Assembly: GCA_003024785.1 (NCBI GenBank)
Contig: PUQB01000128.1
Span: 186,001-250,000 of the forward strand
From: Selaginella tamariscina
Lineage: Eukaryota; Streptophyta; Lycopodiopsida; Selaginellales; Selaginellaceae
Direction: 5' to 3'
DNA: 64,000 nt
Positions 22,274-33,425 of the stretch are shown piece after piece (the first letter of the stretch is position 1; every line of letters starts with the position of its first letter). The notes under the pieces were generated by a model. The model did no database searches. It had not been told where the DNA came from and saw only the letters and a list, made by a program, of their open reading frames with translations. The position numbers and the translations under genes are program-made.

Positions 22274-23192
22274 GGGGTGGTGGCGCATATGGTTAGTGGC
22301 AGAGTTTTACTTGGTGCCACAAAAGGCGGCTTGCTACCATGAAATCCCCTCTTGGAAAGTCCACGAACGAGGCTCACCTTGTGAATCAGGATACACGGAC
22401 CAGTTGAGCTATAGGTAGCTTGGTGTGGTTGAGGCGGCCGAAGCAAGGCCTCAACCACTAGTTTTGCAGAACGTGAACTCGGTAATGCCTTTGAGCTTGC
22501 AAGCAGGTTTTCGGACCAAGGAATTTGACTAACTCCTTGGAAGTGATGTACCCGTCCCAAAGGCAAGATCCTGCCAATGATAAGGATAGTTTAACCCAAA
22601 GGTGGGACGTTCCCTGTCGTGTGGAAGTTTTGGGCGGCACAACAGAGGGTTGCGCCTTGACGACACAGCTTAGTTTGCACCAGAAGGAGCTCTCTTTTGA
22701 ACCCAGGAAGCCTCACTACATATACTCTACCTTAATTATGTGACCCCCCCCCCCCGTTTTCCTAAATGAGTAAGTGGGTTGGCAAGGAAATGCCAGCCCT
22801 TAGTGAAAATGAGTTAACCTAACCTAACCCTAAACCTAACCCCTAGGGGGGGTTAGGGCAACCCTAGGGTGTCCCTAACCCTTTTTTGACAAGCTATACT
22901 TTTACAGAAAACCTACTTTGGAATGTCAAACCAGGGGAGAGTTTTCTAAAGGTAAGTACTACCTTCGCCTAGAGTTTCTTGAGGTACCTAGTGACAGCTG
23001 GCTAGACTACCCCTAAACACCTAAGTGCACTAAGCGGGGCTATTCTCACTACAACTAGGGTTTGTCAACATCTCAGTAGGTAACAACAATCAAACCCCAA
23101 AGTAAAGGGTCGAGTCATAGTAAAAACTATGACAATTAGTGCGTAGGTCTCATAGCTATTGGGCAATCTTGAGGTTGAGAGGTCTCACCCCA
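22274..23192 (+). pseudogene. tRNA-Met(CAU) gene split by a solo LTR
   Basis: The 5' part (22274-22296, GGGGTGGTGGCGCATATGG) stops within the D-arm; the rest resumes after the LTR at 23135-23192 with GTAGGTCTCATAGC, intron-like bases, TCTTGAGG and the 3' end CACCCCA. The T-arm is shortened (GAGAGGTCTC). With LTR 22297-23134 and one 5-bp duplicate removed it reads as an elongator tRNA-Met. Confidence 0.85.
22297..23134 (-). mobile_element. Solo LTR, family A, inserted in tRNA-Met
   Basis: It starts TGGCAGAGTTTTAC and ends CTATGACA; 838 bp. Flanks are GTTAG (22292-22296) and ATTAG (23135-23139), a 5-bp target duplication with one change. It carries C11 (22745-22755), CCTAACCCTAAACC and the terminal hairpin. 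No interior. Confidence 0.9.
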
Positions 23193-23254
23193 TCGCCTTT
23201 CCTGGCCATTGCATAACGACTATGGTAGCTATCGGGCGATCTTGAGGTCAAGAT

Positions 23255-24905
23255 TGTTAGAGTTTTAACCTGGAGGGCTAACACGTGGCCGTCAAGTGGC
23301 CTTCCAACGTCATTCCCTATGTGAGCAACGCTAAGTCTTCCAAGACAACCCAAGAATCTAACTCAGATGCCTAGTTAAACAGAAGACTTAGAGTCCTACC
23401 CTAAGTCCCCTTGAATGACCATCCCTGAACCCTAGAGGATATCCCGAGTAGACTTTAGGATCCTATCCAGTAGACCTAGACAGGCTCATGCCCTAACCCC
23501 ACAAAGGAGATGTGTCTCACACATGCCCCCGTGACATAGCTAAGGCATTGTCACTTATCCCTTGAGGAATCACCCTCATCCGGGAGTACAACCCCTTTAG
23601 GGCGACAAGGGGGTACCCTGAACCACGACTAACCCTAGGGTTTGAGTGGCCAAGTTATACCCTAGACCTAGGGCTAGTACTTAGTGAGACACGAGTGTTC
23701 TGCTAAGCAAACTCCCTAAGGCTAGGTTTGGATAACCTAAGTACATGACCTTGCGAGTGCTTCACGAATAAGCTCTTGCTAACAAGCTTAGGTTGTTCAA
23801 CCCTTGGATTCTAAGGAGAACACCCTAGCCAGGTGTGCTAAAGCACACCTAGTTATGAGACCTAACCTCCCTCGAGCCGATGCCCAAGGCTTAGCACCTA
23901 GTGTGAGCACAGCATGCCTGTTTGCCAGAGTATCCAACCCCTTGGTGACAAACCCAAGAAACAACCCCAAAGGGCATGCCTCGGGCATTGTATCGCGTGA
24001 CATCTAGCCAGTGTCACATCTCCATGTTACACTACATTTCACAATGTGGGTTATGATGCCGCCTTAGATTCAAGAGTTGCACCAAGTGCCACAAACGTGG
24101 CTCCTAATGCCAACTCTAGAACCCCTTAGTGAACAACTAGGTACGTGAATGTCAAACAAGATCCCACGCCCACAATTGGACAAGGACACGGAGTGCTGCT
24201 TGGTCGTGAGTGCTACACTAGCTTGACGTGGAGGAGGAGGCTGGAGACAATCTCAACCTCTGCCTCTTGGAACGTGCATTCCGACAAGACCCCATGCATG
24301 GATTCGCCAACGTTAAGGGTAAGCTACCCCAAAGGTGAGACATACCTTGTCATCTAGAAGTTAGGGCGGCACAACAGAGGGTTGTGCCTTGACGACACAG
24401 CTAGAGCTTGCACCGGGAGAAGAGTAACGAGCTCAATCATGAACCCAGGAACCCTCACTCCTACATACTCTACTTTATTTATGTGATGGAGCCCTCCCCC
24501 CTCTTTTCCTATATGTGTAAGTGGGCTGGCACGGAATGTCCCCTTAGTTAATGAGATGATTGCACACTATCCCTACCCTAAACCCTACCCAAGGGGCTGG
24601 GTTTTAGGGCGTGGGTTAGGGCAACTCTAGGGTTAGGTCAACCCTAGGGGTTCCTAACCCTATTTAACATGTCAAACTCATCTTAACTAGGATGTCAAAT
24701 TGGGGGTGGGTTTTCTAGAAGGTAAGTGCTACCTTTGCTTAGAGTTTCTCGCAACATTTAAAGATAGCTGGCCGGACTACCCTTAAACACCTAAGTGCAC
24801 TAAGCGGGGCTATTTCTCACTACATCTAGGGTCTGTCAACATAGTACATAGGTAAGAACAATCAACCTCAAAGTAAAGGGTCGAGTCATAGTAAAAACTA
24901 TGACA
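23255..24905 (-). mobile_element. Solo LTR, family B
   Basis: It starts TGTTAGAGTTTTAACC and ends CTATGACA; 1651 bp. Flanks AAGAT (23250-23254) and GAGAT (24906-24910) form a target duplication with one mismatch. A second tRNA-Met 3' fragment (about 23222-23254, TGGTAGCTATCGGGCGATC) abuts its left end. It includes telomere-like text around 24577-24610 and 24650. Confidence 0.88.
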
Positions 24906-24953
24906 GAGATGGCGTAGACACAATGGGTGCTCGGCAAAGCTATTGTGTACCTT

Positions 24954-25027
24954 GGGTGGTAGCGCAAATGGTTAGTGCATAGGTCTCATAGCTATCGGGC
25001 AATCTTGAGGTCAGAGGTCTCACCCCA
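24954..25027 (+). pseudogene. tRNA-Met(CAU) pseudogene with intron
   Basis: GGGTGGTAGCGCAAATGG, then TAGGTCTCATAGCTATC (anticodon CAT and start of the intron) and GATCTTGAGG-like 3' exon start, ending CACCCCA. The first G of the acceptor and part of the T-arm are missing. Confidence 0.75.
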
Positions 25028-25081
25028 TTGCCTTTGCCGCCCATTGCATGACTGTGGGGATGCAGACTACTCTGGTCGGAT

Positions 25082-25140
25082 GTCGCTTTGGCCAAGTGGT
25101 TAAGGCATGTGCCTGCTAAGAACTAGTCTCTTAGGCGACG
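25082..25140 (+). pseudogene. tRNA-Ser(GCU) with deleted variable arm
   Basis: GTCGCTTTGGCCAAGTGG and GTGCCTGCTAAG (anticodon GCT) are followed directly by TCTCTTAGGCGACG, so the anticodon 3' stem, the variable arm and half of the T-arm are lost. The acceptor GTCGCTT/AGGCGAC still pairs. Confidence 0.8.
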
Positions 25141-25947
25141 TAACTCCCTCAAGAAGGTACACACAGATATTCCCATCTTGGTTATTCATGGAATTTCTTA
25201 GCATGGGTTTCTCCCGTGAGAGTTTGAGTTTCTTAGGCGACGTAACTCCCTTAAGAAGGTACACATGGAATATTCCCATCTTGGTTATCCATGGAATATT
25301 CCTTCTTGGTTTCATGGGGTTTGAGTGTGTTGTAAAAGATATTCATGGAATATTCCATCTTATTTTGAGATGAGTCACAAGTACCCCCAAAAGAAGAATT
25401 TATGGAATATTCACCCATGAGAGTTCGAGTCTCTTAGGCGACATAACTCCTCAAGAAGGTACAACAGAATATTGCCATCTTGGAATATTCCCTCTTAGCA
25501 TGGGTTTCACCCGCGAGTTTGAGTCTATGAGGACGTAACTCCCTCAAGAAGGTACACACGGAATTAGAATATTTTCTTGGTTTCATGGGGTTTGAGTTGT
25601 GTTATAGAAGATATTCATGAATATTCCCATCTTGGTTATCCATGGAAATTCCCTCTTAGCATGGGTTCACCCACGAGAGTTTGAGTCTCTCAGCAACGTA
25701 ACTCCCTTAAAAGGTATACACGGAATATTCCCATCCTGGTTATCCATGGAATATTCCCTTCTTGATTTCATGGGTTTTGAGTTGTATTGTAGAAGATATT
25801 CATGGAATATTCCATCTTGCTTTGAGGTGAGTCACAAGTACACCCCCCCAAAGAAGAAATTTATGGAATATTCACCCGTGAGAGTTCAAGTCTCTCAGGC
25901 GACGTAACTCCCTCAAGAAGGTAACACAAATATTCCCATCTTGGTTA
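25141..25947 (+). repeat. Satellite-like array of tRNA-Ser 3' halves
   Basis: Five copies of the tRNA-Ser 3' half (variable arm, T-arm, 3' acceptor; ends near 25241, 25444, 25537, 25704 and 25909). Each is followed by the same flank: TAACTCCCTCAAGAAGGTAC, then one or two blocks with GGAATATTCCCATCTTGGTT. Period is about 100-205 bp. No copy has a 5' half, so none can make a tRNA. Confidence 0.88.
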
Positions 25948-26386
25948 TGTCATGACCCAATATAGGATACATGATATGGGATAGAGGATATGCCACAAGA
26001 TATACCATAGGATTACTTACAAGATAAGGGACACCATTTTTAACTCATGATTAGATTAGCTCTTGAAGTATATTTTTAGCTCATGCCTAGATTAGCTCTT
26101 GGAGTTGTGAACATAAAAGCTCTAATAATTGTTGTACAATCAGTTACTATTAACACCAGTCTTACGATCATTCTTTTGTTCTTGTCTTGCTCCTTGCTTC
26201 CTGTTCGTCTTGTTCCTAGTTCCTGTCCTGCTCTTGCCTTGTCCTAGTCCTTGTCTTGCTCCTGAGTCAAGCCTCCTTGCTCTTGGATCGTGGCTTGGTT
26301 CCTAGTTCCTGTCTTGTTCTTGTCTTGTTCCTAGTCCTTGTCTGCTTCTGAGTCAAGCCTCCTTGCTCTTAAATCGTGGCTTGATA
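25948..26386 (+). repeat. LTR family D, left LTR of the outer copy
   Basis: Starts TGTCATGACCC and ends GGCTTGATA (TGACA in the sister LTR). It contains the GATATGCC/GGATA-rich segment, the AGATTAGCTCTTGGAGTTGT block and CTTGTCTTGCTCCTTGC-type T/C-rich repeats. Confidence 0.85.
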
Positions 26387-26482
26387 GTTTGATAGTAACT
26401 ACTCTCATAGTTCCCCGATTTCCAGATACTTTTTTTCCTCCTTAGCTTTTTCCCCCTTGTTTTCCTCCTTTCCTTCATGAAT

Positions 26483-27430
26483 CATGGTAGATTTTGCGCA
26501 ATTTCAACGTGAGCACCAAATGTGCTTTATGAGCTAGCCACTTTGCGCCAAGTGGTCACAGATCTGCAAGGTTCTACCAAAGCGGCGCATGCAACTATGA
26601 TGCATCCTCCAAGGCTGCTGCGCAAGCTCTCTCAAGCATCCATGTCCTCTACATCGAACTCTTCTTCAGAACTAAAGATTAGCATCCAGAGAAGTTCAGT
26701 GGTAATCGTGCAGATTTCAAGGTTTCCTGAATTAGATGGCTTTGATCCGCATGCAACCACGCCATACTCGACTGATGCACAAAAGGTTGGCCTTTTGGCA
26801 CCTTACTAGTTGGATTCCACGGGCTTGGGTTGCCCCTTTGCTGGAGTGTGATGACCCATTGATGAAAGACTTTGAATGATTCGTGGTTGCCTTTGAAGCC
26901 TACTTTGGAGATCCCGTAAGTACCGTTCCGCATGCACAAAGTTACGGAAGCTCACACAAGGATTCCGACCAGCTTCCGTCTATGCTTCCGAATTTCAGCA
27001 ATTTTACATGAACATTCCATGGGATGAGACTGCATTAATCGAACACTTTCGTTTTGGGTTGAGGGACGTGAAGGACCTTTCCTTACATTACTGGATGCCC
27101 AAACTTTAGAGGAGATCATGCAACAAGCTGTTCATTGCGACAATCGTTTGTTCGAGCGTCATCAGAAAAAATTCATTAGTAGTTATTACAAGCCAATCCT
27201 GTAGTTGTCGCACATGTTCTACGATACCTTCTAGAGTAGTTCCTATGAAGGTTAAAAATACAGCATGGCCCACTTTCAGCTACGGAGAAGCAACGTCGTC
27301 GCGGTGAAAACTTATGCTTGTATCATGACACAAGGTGCAGAATGTCCTATTAAAGCCAGAAGTTCAAGACGCGTGCAGTTGAAGTGGAAGTTCAGTCGAA
27401 AAACTTTAATGTCCATTTCGTCTAGAGCCT
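26483..27430 (+). pseudogene. gag pseudogene (family D, outer copy)
   Basis: This starts ATGGTAGATTTTGCGCAATT and follows the minus-strand gag at 34.7-35.7 kb along its length, but several frameshifts break it. The zinc-knuckle region is damaged: the stretch equivalent to LYCGEAGHKAAEC is truncated near 27315-27350. Confidence 0.8.
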
Positions 27431-27479
27431 GAAGTTGGACGTAGGTGCAGGTCCATTGGTGCTGCTCATACCATTCCAT

Positions 27480-28440
27480 CAGTCAAGTTTCCTATACACA
27501 TTCGCCTCAATAATTGAGAGCTCAAGGAGTTTGCCTTGTTAGACACTGTGGAAATGCATGCTTCATGGATGACACTTTTGCAACTCAGCATGGTTTTCCG
27601 ATGGTGAAGTTGAAGCGTGTTCCTGTAGAGGTTGCAAATGGTCATATGATTGCTTTTGGCGCAGTTACCCATGCTACCACACCTCTCCTTACACTCATGG
27701 CACAGTTACCCATGCTACCACACCTCTCTTTTGCACTCATGACGCATTCAACTATTCGATTTCCTTCAACTTGATTAAGACTCGGACGACTCCCATCATT
27801 TTGGGCATGCCATGGTTTGTGGTTGCAAATCTTCAGATCGACTGGAGGTCTAGGACGTTCACGTTTTCCTCTCAGTAGCCAGGATCAATCCTGCACCTTC
27901 CTGCATGTAGGATATGACCTTAGTGTTTGAAGCCCTATTCCTATATCAGTGTTGAAGATTCCTCCTCGACAAATTCACCTCATGTTAGTTCATCAGCACA
28001 TCCGCAGGCTCTCTCCACTCCTGTAAGTTTGCGAATTCCTATACGGGGTTCTTCCAAACCTATATCAGTGTCGAAGGTTCCTCCTCAACAGGATCCATCT
28101 CCTGTCAATTTGTCAACACATTCGCAAGCTCTCCTCACTCCTATGCATTCACAAACTTTTGTACAGGATTCTTCCAATTCTATACACTCATCAACATCCA
28201 CACAGGTTTTTCTCAATCCTGTCTCTTTTCATTACTCTGCTTTTGTTCCATCCCCCAAGATCCTTCTTCTTTTCATTCATAGCTCCTCCTTCTCTCTCCG
28301 AGTTACCACTACTATGCATGAAATTGCCACTAATCCTGCTCCTTTTCATCTCTTTGCTTTCAGTAATTCCTACGTCTTTCTACTCTCCTGTATCTGACTC
28401 TCTTGTTTTTCAATCCCTTTCTCCTCCTTTTACTTTTCCT
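27480..28440 (+). pseudogene. Protease and Ser/Pro/Thr-rich linker (family D, outer copy)
   Basis: ELKEFALLDT marks the protease active-site region, but a frameshift turns the expected D-T-G-A into D-T-V. RTTPIILGMPW follows as the protease C-terminal part. From 27927 to 28397 is a low-complexity linker with repeats such as SAHPQALSTPVSL and STHSQALLTP, also present in the inverted copy. Confidence 0.8.
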
Positions 28441-28479
28441 TACCATTTAAGTATCACTCCTTTAGGACATTTTTGATAA

Positions 28480-29160
28480 GCACAAGGCTGCAGTTCTTCC
28501 TATTCACAGGTCCTACGACTGTCCTATCAATCTTGTGGAAGAGAAGACTCCACCGTTCATACCAATTTATGCACTGTCACCTACAGAATTGGAGGTTCTT
28601 CGCCAGTACATCGAGGACAACTTGGCATCCGGCTTCATTCATCACTCAAAATCCCCTGTAGGAGCACCTATCTTCTTTGTTAAGAAGAAAGATGGGAGTT
28701 TGCGTTTGGTTGTGGACTATAGGGTTTGAATCAAGTCACCATCCGAAATCAATACCCATTGCCATTGATCCCGGAACTTCTCGATTGGCTACGGGGCAAA
28801 GGTATTCACAAAGATTGACTTACAAGGAGCCTACAATCTTGTACGCATTCGTCCAGGCGATGAGTGGAAGACTGCCTTTAGGTATGGACATTTCGAGTAC
28901 ACAGGTCGTTCCCAATGTCTAATTGCCTTGTGCAATTGCGTTAAGATATGACTAATTCTACAGAAGTTTTGCGAGCATGGCTTGTATGCAAATTTGGAAA
29001 GTGTTTTTTTCGACAGGGATACTATGGAGTTTTTGGGCTACATCGTCTCTCCTGTGGCTTTTCCATAGACATGCACAAGGTGAAATCTATTGTGGAGTGG
29101 GAGAGGCCCAAGTCTATATGAGATGTACAATGTTTTCCTTGGCTTTGCAAATTTTTACAG
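28480..29160 (+). pseudogene. Reverse transcriptase (family D, outer copy), broken
   Basis: Segments in different frames: PPFIPIYALSPTELEVLRQY, SGFIHHSKSPVGAPIFFVKK and [12 protein letters not shown] are the start of a Ty3/gypsy RT. Later parts (28800-29150) are frameshifted and the catalytic YxDD region cannot be read intact. Confidence 0.85.
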
Positions 29161-30024
29161 GTGATTCATACAGGACTTCTCCAAGCGTGTATTTTCACTC
29201 ACAGAATTCACCAAGGCACAGGAGATTCTTTGTCCAATAAGGTGGAACATGCATTCACAGCACTTAGAACTCTTCATAACAGTTCAATTTTAGCACATCC
29301 TGATCCTTCTCGTCCCTTCTTTGTTGAAGCAGATGCTTCGGACTTTGCAGTAGGTTCTATCTTATCACAAGTTGGAGAAGACAAGTTACTCCATTCTGTA
29401 GCCTTTCACTCTCGTAAGTTCCTTTCAGTGGAGATTAATTATGAGATTCATGACAAGGAACTCAAGTCCATTGTGGATTTGTTCGAGGAGTTGCATCTTG
29501 TACAAGTTCTTACGAATCACAAGAACCTGGAGTTTTTTCAAACAGCTTGAGTTCTCAGTCAGCGACAGGTTAGATGGGCGGAATTCCTATCACGTTTTGA
29601 TTTTGTCATCGTCTATATGCTTGCTTTTCAGAATGGCAAAGCGGATACATTGTTTAGGTGCTCTTACCTTGCACCGACCCCCGGCGATCTTGCATATGAG
29701 TGTCAAAAGCAAGTGTTGTTGGGTCCTGATCAATTTTGACTTGCGGCACTACAGGTTCATCAGGCTCTAGCAAATTCAACACTTCTACGGGACATTCATT
29801 TGCAGTTGGTTACAGATGACTTGACAAAGAATGTGTTCTCACACATTAGTCCTAACATCGCAAGTTCCTCTTCCTCCAGTTCTCTACAGACTACAAGTTG
29901 TTCACCATACAGGACGGACTTCTGTACATTCCTGTTGGTGTATATAGGACTCGTGTGGTACAAGATTGTCATGATACCCAGGCTACATGACATTTTGGTG
30001 TGGCCAAGACAATTGAGTTGGATC
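29161..30024 (+). pseudogene. RNase H and integrase zinc-finger part (family D, outer copy)
   Basis: [35 protein letters not shown] and TNHKNLEFF are typical of gypsy RNase H. After a stop near 29550 the frame continues with degraded text to the integrase N-terminal zone (DGLLYIPVGVYRTRVVQDCH), which ends at the head-to-head junction near 30024. Confidence 0.82.
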
Positions 30025-31583
30025 TCCAAGGAGCAGAAGGAACAGGAAGAGGACGAAGAAGACCAGAGGGCGCGTGATGAGGCATCTTCAACCTATTGCA
30101 GGTGTCACAACTCTGTACAAACTTATCCACAAAACCTCGCAACCCAAGCCACCAATAGTTGCGAGTCACCAACTCAACTGTCTTGGCCACACCAAAATGT
30201 CCTGTAGCCGGGGTATTATGACAATCCTGTACCACACGAGTCCTGCAAACACCAACAGGAACGTACAAGAGACCTTCCCAGTACAAGAGTCCGTCCTATA
30301 TGGCAAACAACTTGTAGTCTGTACGGGAACTGGAGGAAGAGGAACTTGCGATGTTAGGACTAATGTGTGAAAACACATTCCTTGCTAAGTCGTTTGTAGC
30401 CAACTACAAACGGATGTCCTGTATGAGTGTGGAATTTGCTGGAGCCTGATGAACTTGTAGTGCTGCAAGCCGAAGTCGATCAGGACCTAATAACACTTGC
30501 TTTTGACAGTCATATGTAGGATCGCCCGGGGTCGGTGCAAGGTAAGAGCACCTAGACAATGCATCTGCCTTCTCATTTCGAAAACCAGGCCTGTAGATGA
30601 TGACGAAATCAAAACGTGATAGGAATTCTGCCCACCTAGCCTGTCGCCGACTGAGAACTTGAGCCGTTTGAAAATACTCCAGGTTCTTATGATCCGTAAG
30701 AACTTGTACAGGATGCGCAGCACCTTCCAGGAAATGCCGCCACTCCTCGAACAAATCCACAATGGCTAAAGCAACTTGTCTTTTCCAACTTGTGATAGAA
30801 CAGATCCTACTGCAAAATCCGAGGCATCTGCTTCAACGAAGAAGGGACGAGAAGGATCAGGATGTGCTAAAATCGGAGCTGTCGTGAAAGCGTCCTTGAG
30901 TGTTGTGAATGCATGTTCCACCTTGTTGGACCAAGAGAACACTCCTGTGCGCTTGGTGAGTTCCGTGAGTGGAAGTACACGCTTGGAGAAGTCCTGTATG
31001 AAACACCTGTAGAAGTTTGCAAAGCCAAGGAAACATTAACGTCGTACAGACTTGGGCCTCTCCCACTCTGATAGTCTTCACCTTGTGCATGTCCATGGAA
31101 ACGCCAGTAGGAGAGATGATCTAGCCCAAGAACTCCACAGTATCCTTGTCGAAGAAACACTTCTCCAACTTTGCATACAGGCCATGCTCGCGAAGCCTCT
31201 GTAGGACTAGTCATACATGCTTGTCATGAGCCACCTGGTCCTTGGAAAAAATCAAAATGTTATCGAGGTAGATTACCACAAACTGGTCCAAGAAGTCATG
31301 AAAGATGTTGTTCACCATGTGTTGGAACACGGCTGGGGCATTGATAAGTACGAAAGGCATCACCATGTACTCGAAGTATCCATACCTTGTATGAAAGGTA
31401 GTCTTTCATTCATCGCCTAGACAAATCCGTACAAGATTGTAAGCCCCTCGTAAGTCGATCTTCGTGAACACCTTTGCTCCTTGCAGCCGATCAAGAATTT
31501 CCGGATCAATGGCAATGGGTACCGGTTTCGAATGGTGACTTGATTCAAATCTCTGTAGTCCACAACCAAACGTAAACTCCCAT
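30025..31583 (-). pseudogene. RT end, RNase H and integrase zinc-finger (family D, inverted copy)
   Basis: On the minus strand: RT remainder with VVIYLDN (YLDD changed in its last residue, near 31262-31282), RNase H with [20 protein letters not shown] and [19 protein letters not shown], and integrase zinc-binding HHCC text with HNTPATGHFGVAKTVELVTR and CDTCNRLK. Better preserved than the outer copy but with frameshifts in RT. Confidence 0.85.
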
Positions 31584-33420
31584 TGTCATAGTTTTTACTA
31601 TGACTCGACCCTTTACTTTGGACGTTGACTGTTGTTACCTACTGTACTATGTTGATGGACCCTAGATGTAGTAGGAAACAGGCCCGCTTAGTGTACTTGG
31701 GTATCTGGTGATGGTCCGGCCGGGTGTCATTAGGTATTTGCAGGAAACTCTAAGCGAAGCTAGAACTTACCTTCTAGAAACCCACCCCAATTTTGACATC
31801 CCGAATAGGCTGATTGGTCTTTGCAGATGAGTTCGGCATGTTAAGTAGGGTTAGGAACACCCCTAGGGTTGACCTAACCCTAGGGTTGCCCTAACCCACG
31901 CCCTAAAACCCCCACCCCCTTGGGTAGGGTTTAGGGTAGGAGTAAGGGTGAGTTATAGGCTCATATTGTTAATTTATCTAAGGGGCTAAAATTCAGTGCC
32001 AGCCCACTTACACATACAGGAAAAGAGGGGGGGGGGGCTCCGTCACATAAATAAGGTAGAGTATACGTAGGAGAGCTCCTAGGTTCATGACTGAGTTTGT
32101 TGCTCTTCTGCCGGTGCAAGCTCTAGCTTGTGTCATCAAGGCACAACCCTCTGTTGTGCCACCTTAACTTCCAAATGCCAAGGGTACGTCCCACCTTCGG
32201 GGTAGCTTATCCTTAATGTTCGTGAATCCATGCCTGGGAGGTCTTGTCGGAATGCACATTCCAAGAAGCAGAGGTTGAGGCTTGTCTCCAACCTCCTCCT
32301 CCACGTCAAGCTAGGAGCAACACTCACAGCTAACCAGGGCACGTTCGTGTCCTTGTCAACTGTGGTTGTGAGTTCTTGATTGACAGGGTTTCCTTACCGA
32401 GTCTTGAGGGATAATTGAGGGGTTCTAGAGTTGGCATTTAGGAGCCACGTTTGTGGCACTTGGTGCAACTCTCGAATCTAAGGGCTATGGCATGATAGCC
32501 CACATCGGGAAAGGCAGTGTCACATGGAGATGTGACACTGGGCTAAACGTCACATGGTACAACGCCTGAGGCACGCCCTTTGGGGTTATGTCATAGGCTT
32601 GTTGCCAAGGGGTTGGATACTTTAGCAAACAAACATGCTTGTGCTTGCACTAGGGTGCTAAGCCTTGGGCATCCGCTCAAGGGAGGTTAGGTCTCATAAA
32701 TAGGTGTGCTTTGACACACTTGGCTAGGGGAGTGTTCTCCTTGGAATTCAAGGGTTGAACAACCTAAGCGTGTTAGCAGGAGCCCTTTCGTGAGGCACTT
32801 GCAAGGTCATGTGCTTAGGGTTATCCCAAACCTAGCCTTAGGGAGTTTGCTTAGTAGAACACTCATGTCCGCCTACGGCGACACTCGTGTCCTCACTAAG
32901 TACTAACCCTAGGTCTAGGGTATGACTTGGTCACTCAAACCCTTAGGGGTTAGTCGTGGTTCAGGGTACCCCTTATTGCCCTAAAGGGGTTGTACTCCCG
33001 GATGAGGGTGATTCCTCAAGGGGTAAGTGACGATGCCTTAGCTCTGTCACGGGGGTATGTGTGGAACACATGTCTCGTTGATGGGGGTTAGGGCATGGCT
33101 TGTCTAGGTCTTCTAGGGCAAGACCCTAAGTCAATTAGGGTTATCCCTCAAGGGTTTTGGGGGTAGACACTCTAGGGAGACTTAGGCTAAACCCTAAGTC
33201 AACTAGGGTTATCCCTCAAGGATTTTGGGGGCAGACATTCTAGGGAGACTTAGGCTAAACCCTAAGTCTCTTGTCCACCTGGGCATTAGAGTTCTAACCC
33301 TAGGGGTCGTTGGGGTTGTTCTGGGAAACTTAGCGTTGCTCACACAGGGTGATGACGCTGGATGGCCACTTGGCAGCCACGTGTTGGCACGTGTTAGCCC
33401 TTTGGGTTAAAACTCTAACA
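31584..33420 (+). mobile_element. Solo LTR, family B, inserted in RT of family D
   Basis: Reads TGTCATAGTTTTTACTATGA at its start and ends AAAACTCTAACA; 1837 bp. It is flanked by CCCAT on both sides (31579-31583 and 33421-33425), a perfect target duplication. A G tract at 32026-32037 is followed by a CATAAATAAGG TATA-like motif. It splits the RT codons for SRRKMG and NGSLRLVV. Confidence 0.92.
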
Positions 33421-33425
33421 CCCAT

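Larger units (their letters stand above)
21060..25947 (+). repeat. tRNA cassette I (Gly, Lys, Leu, Met, Ser)
   Basis: This starts with the end of the Val-associated GCCCTAAAGCAACAAG repeat (21095-21110), so the Val gene itself is missing on the left. Then follow tRNA-Gly (opposite strand), Lys, Leu, Met repeats and Ser in the order seen in cassettes II and IV. It is interrupted by solo LTRs A (22297-23134) and B (23255-24905). The Ser satellite at its right end is cut by a family D retroelement at 25948. Confidence 0.85.

Noticed and set aside
21538..22566. Long open frames on both strands (342 codons minus, 191 codons plus) with repeated peptide text
   Set aside because: They arise from the tRNA-Met minisatellite, whose units stay open in several frames. 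No family similarity, and the frames run into LTR sequence.
25141..25947. CRISPR-like array (regular repeats with differing spacers)
   Set aside because: Repeats are tRNA-Ser 3' halves, the flanks are themselves conserved, and the genome is a plant; no cas genes.
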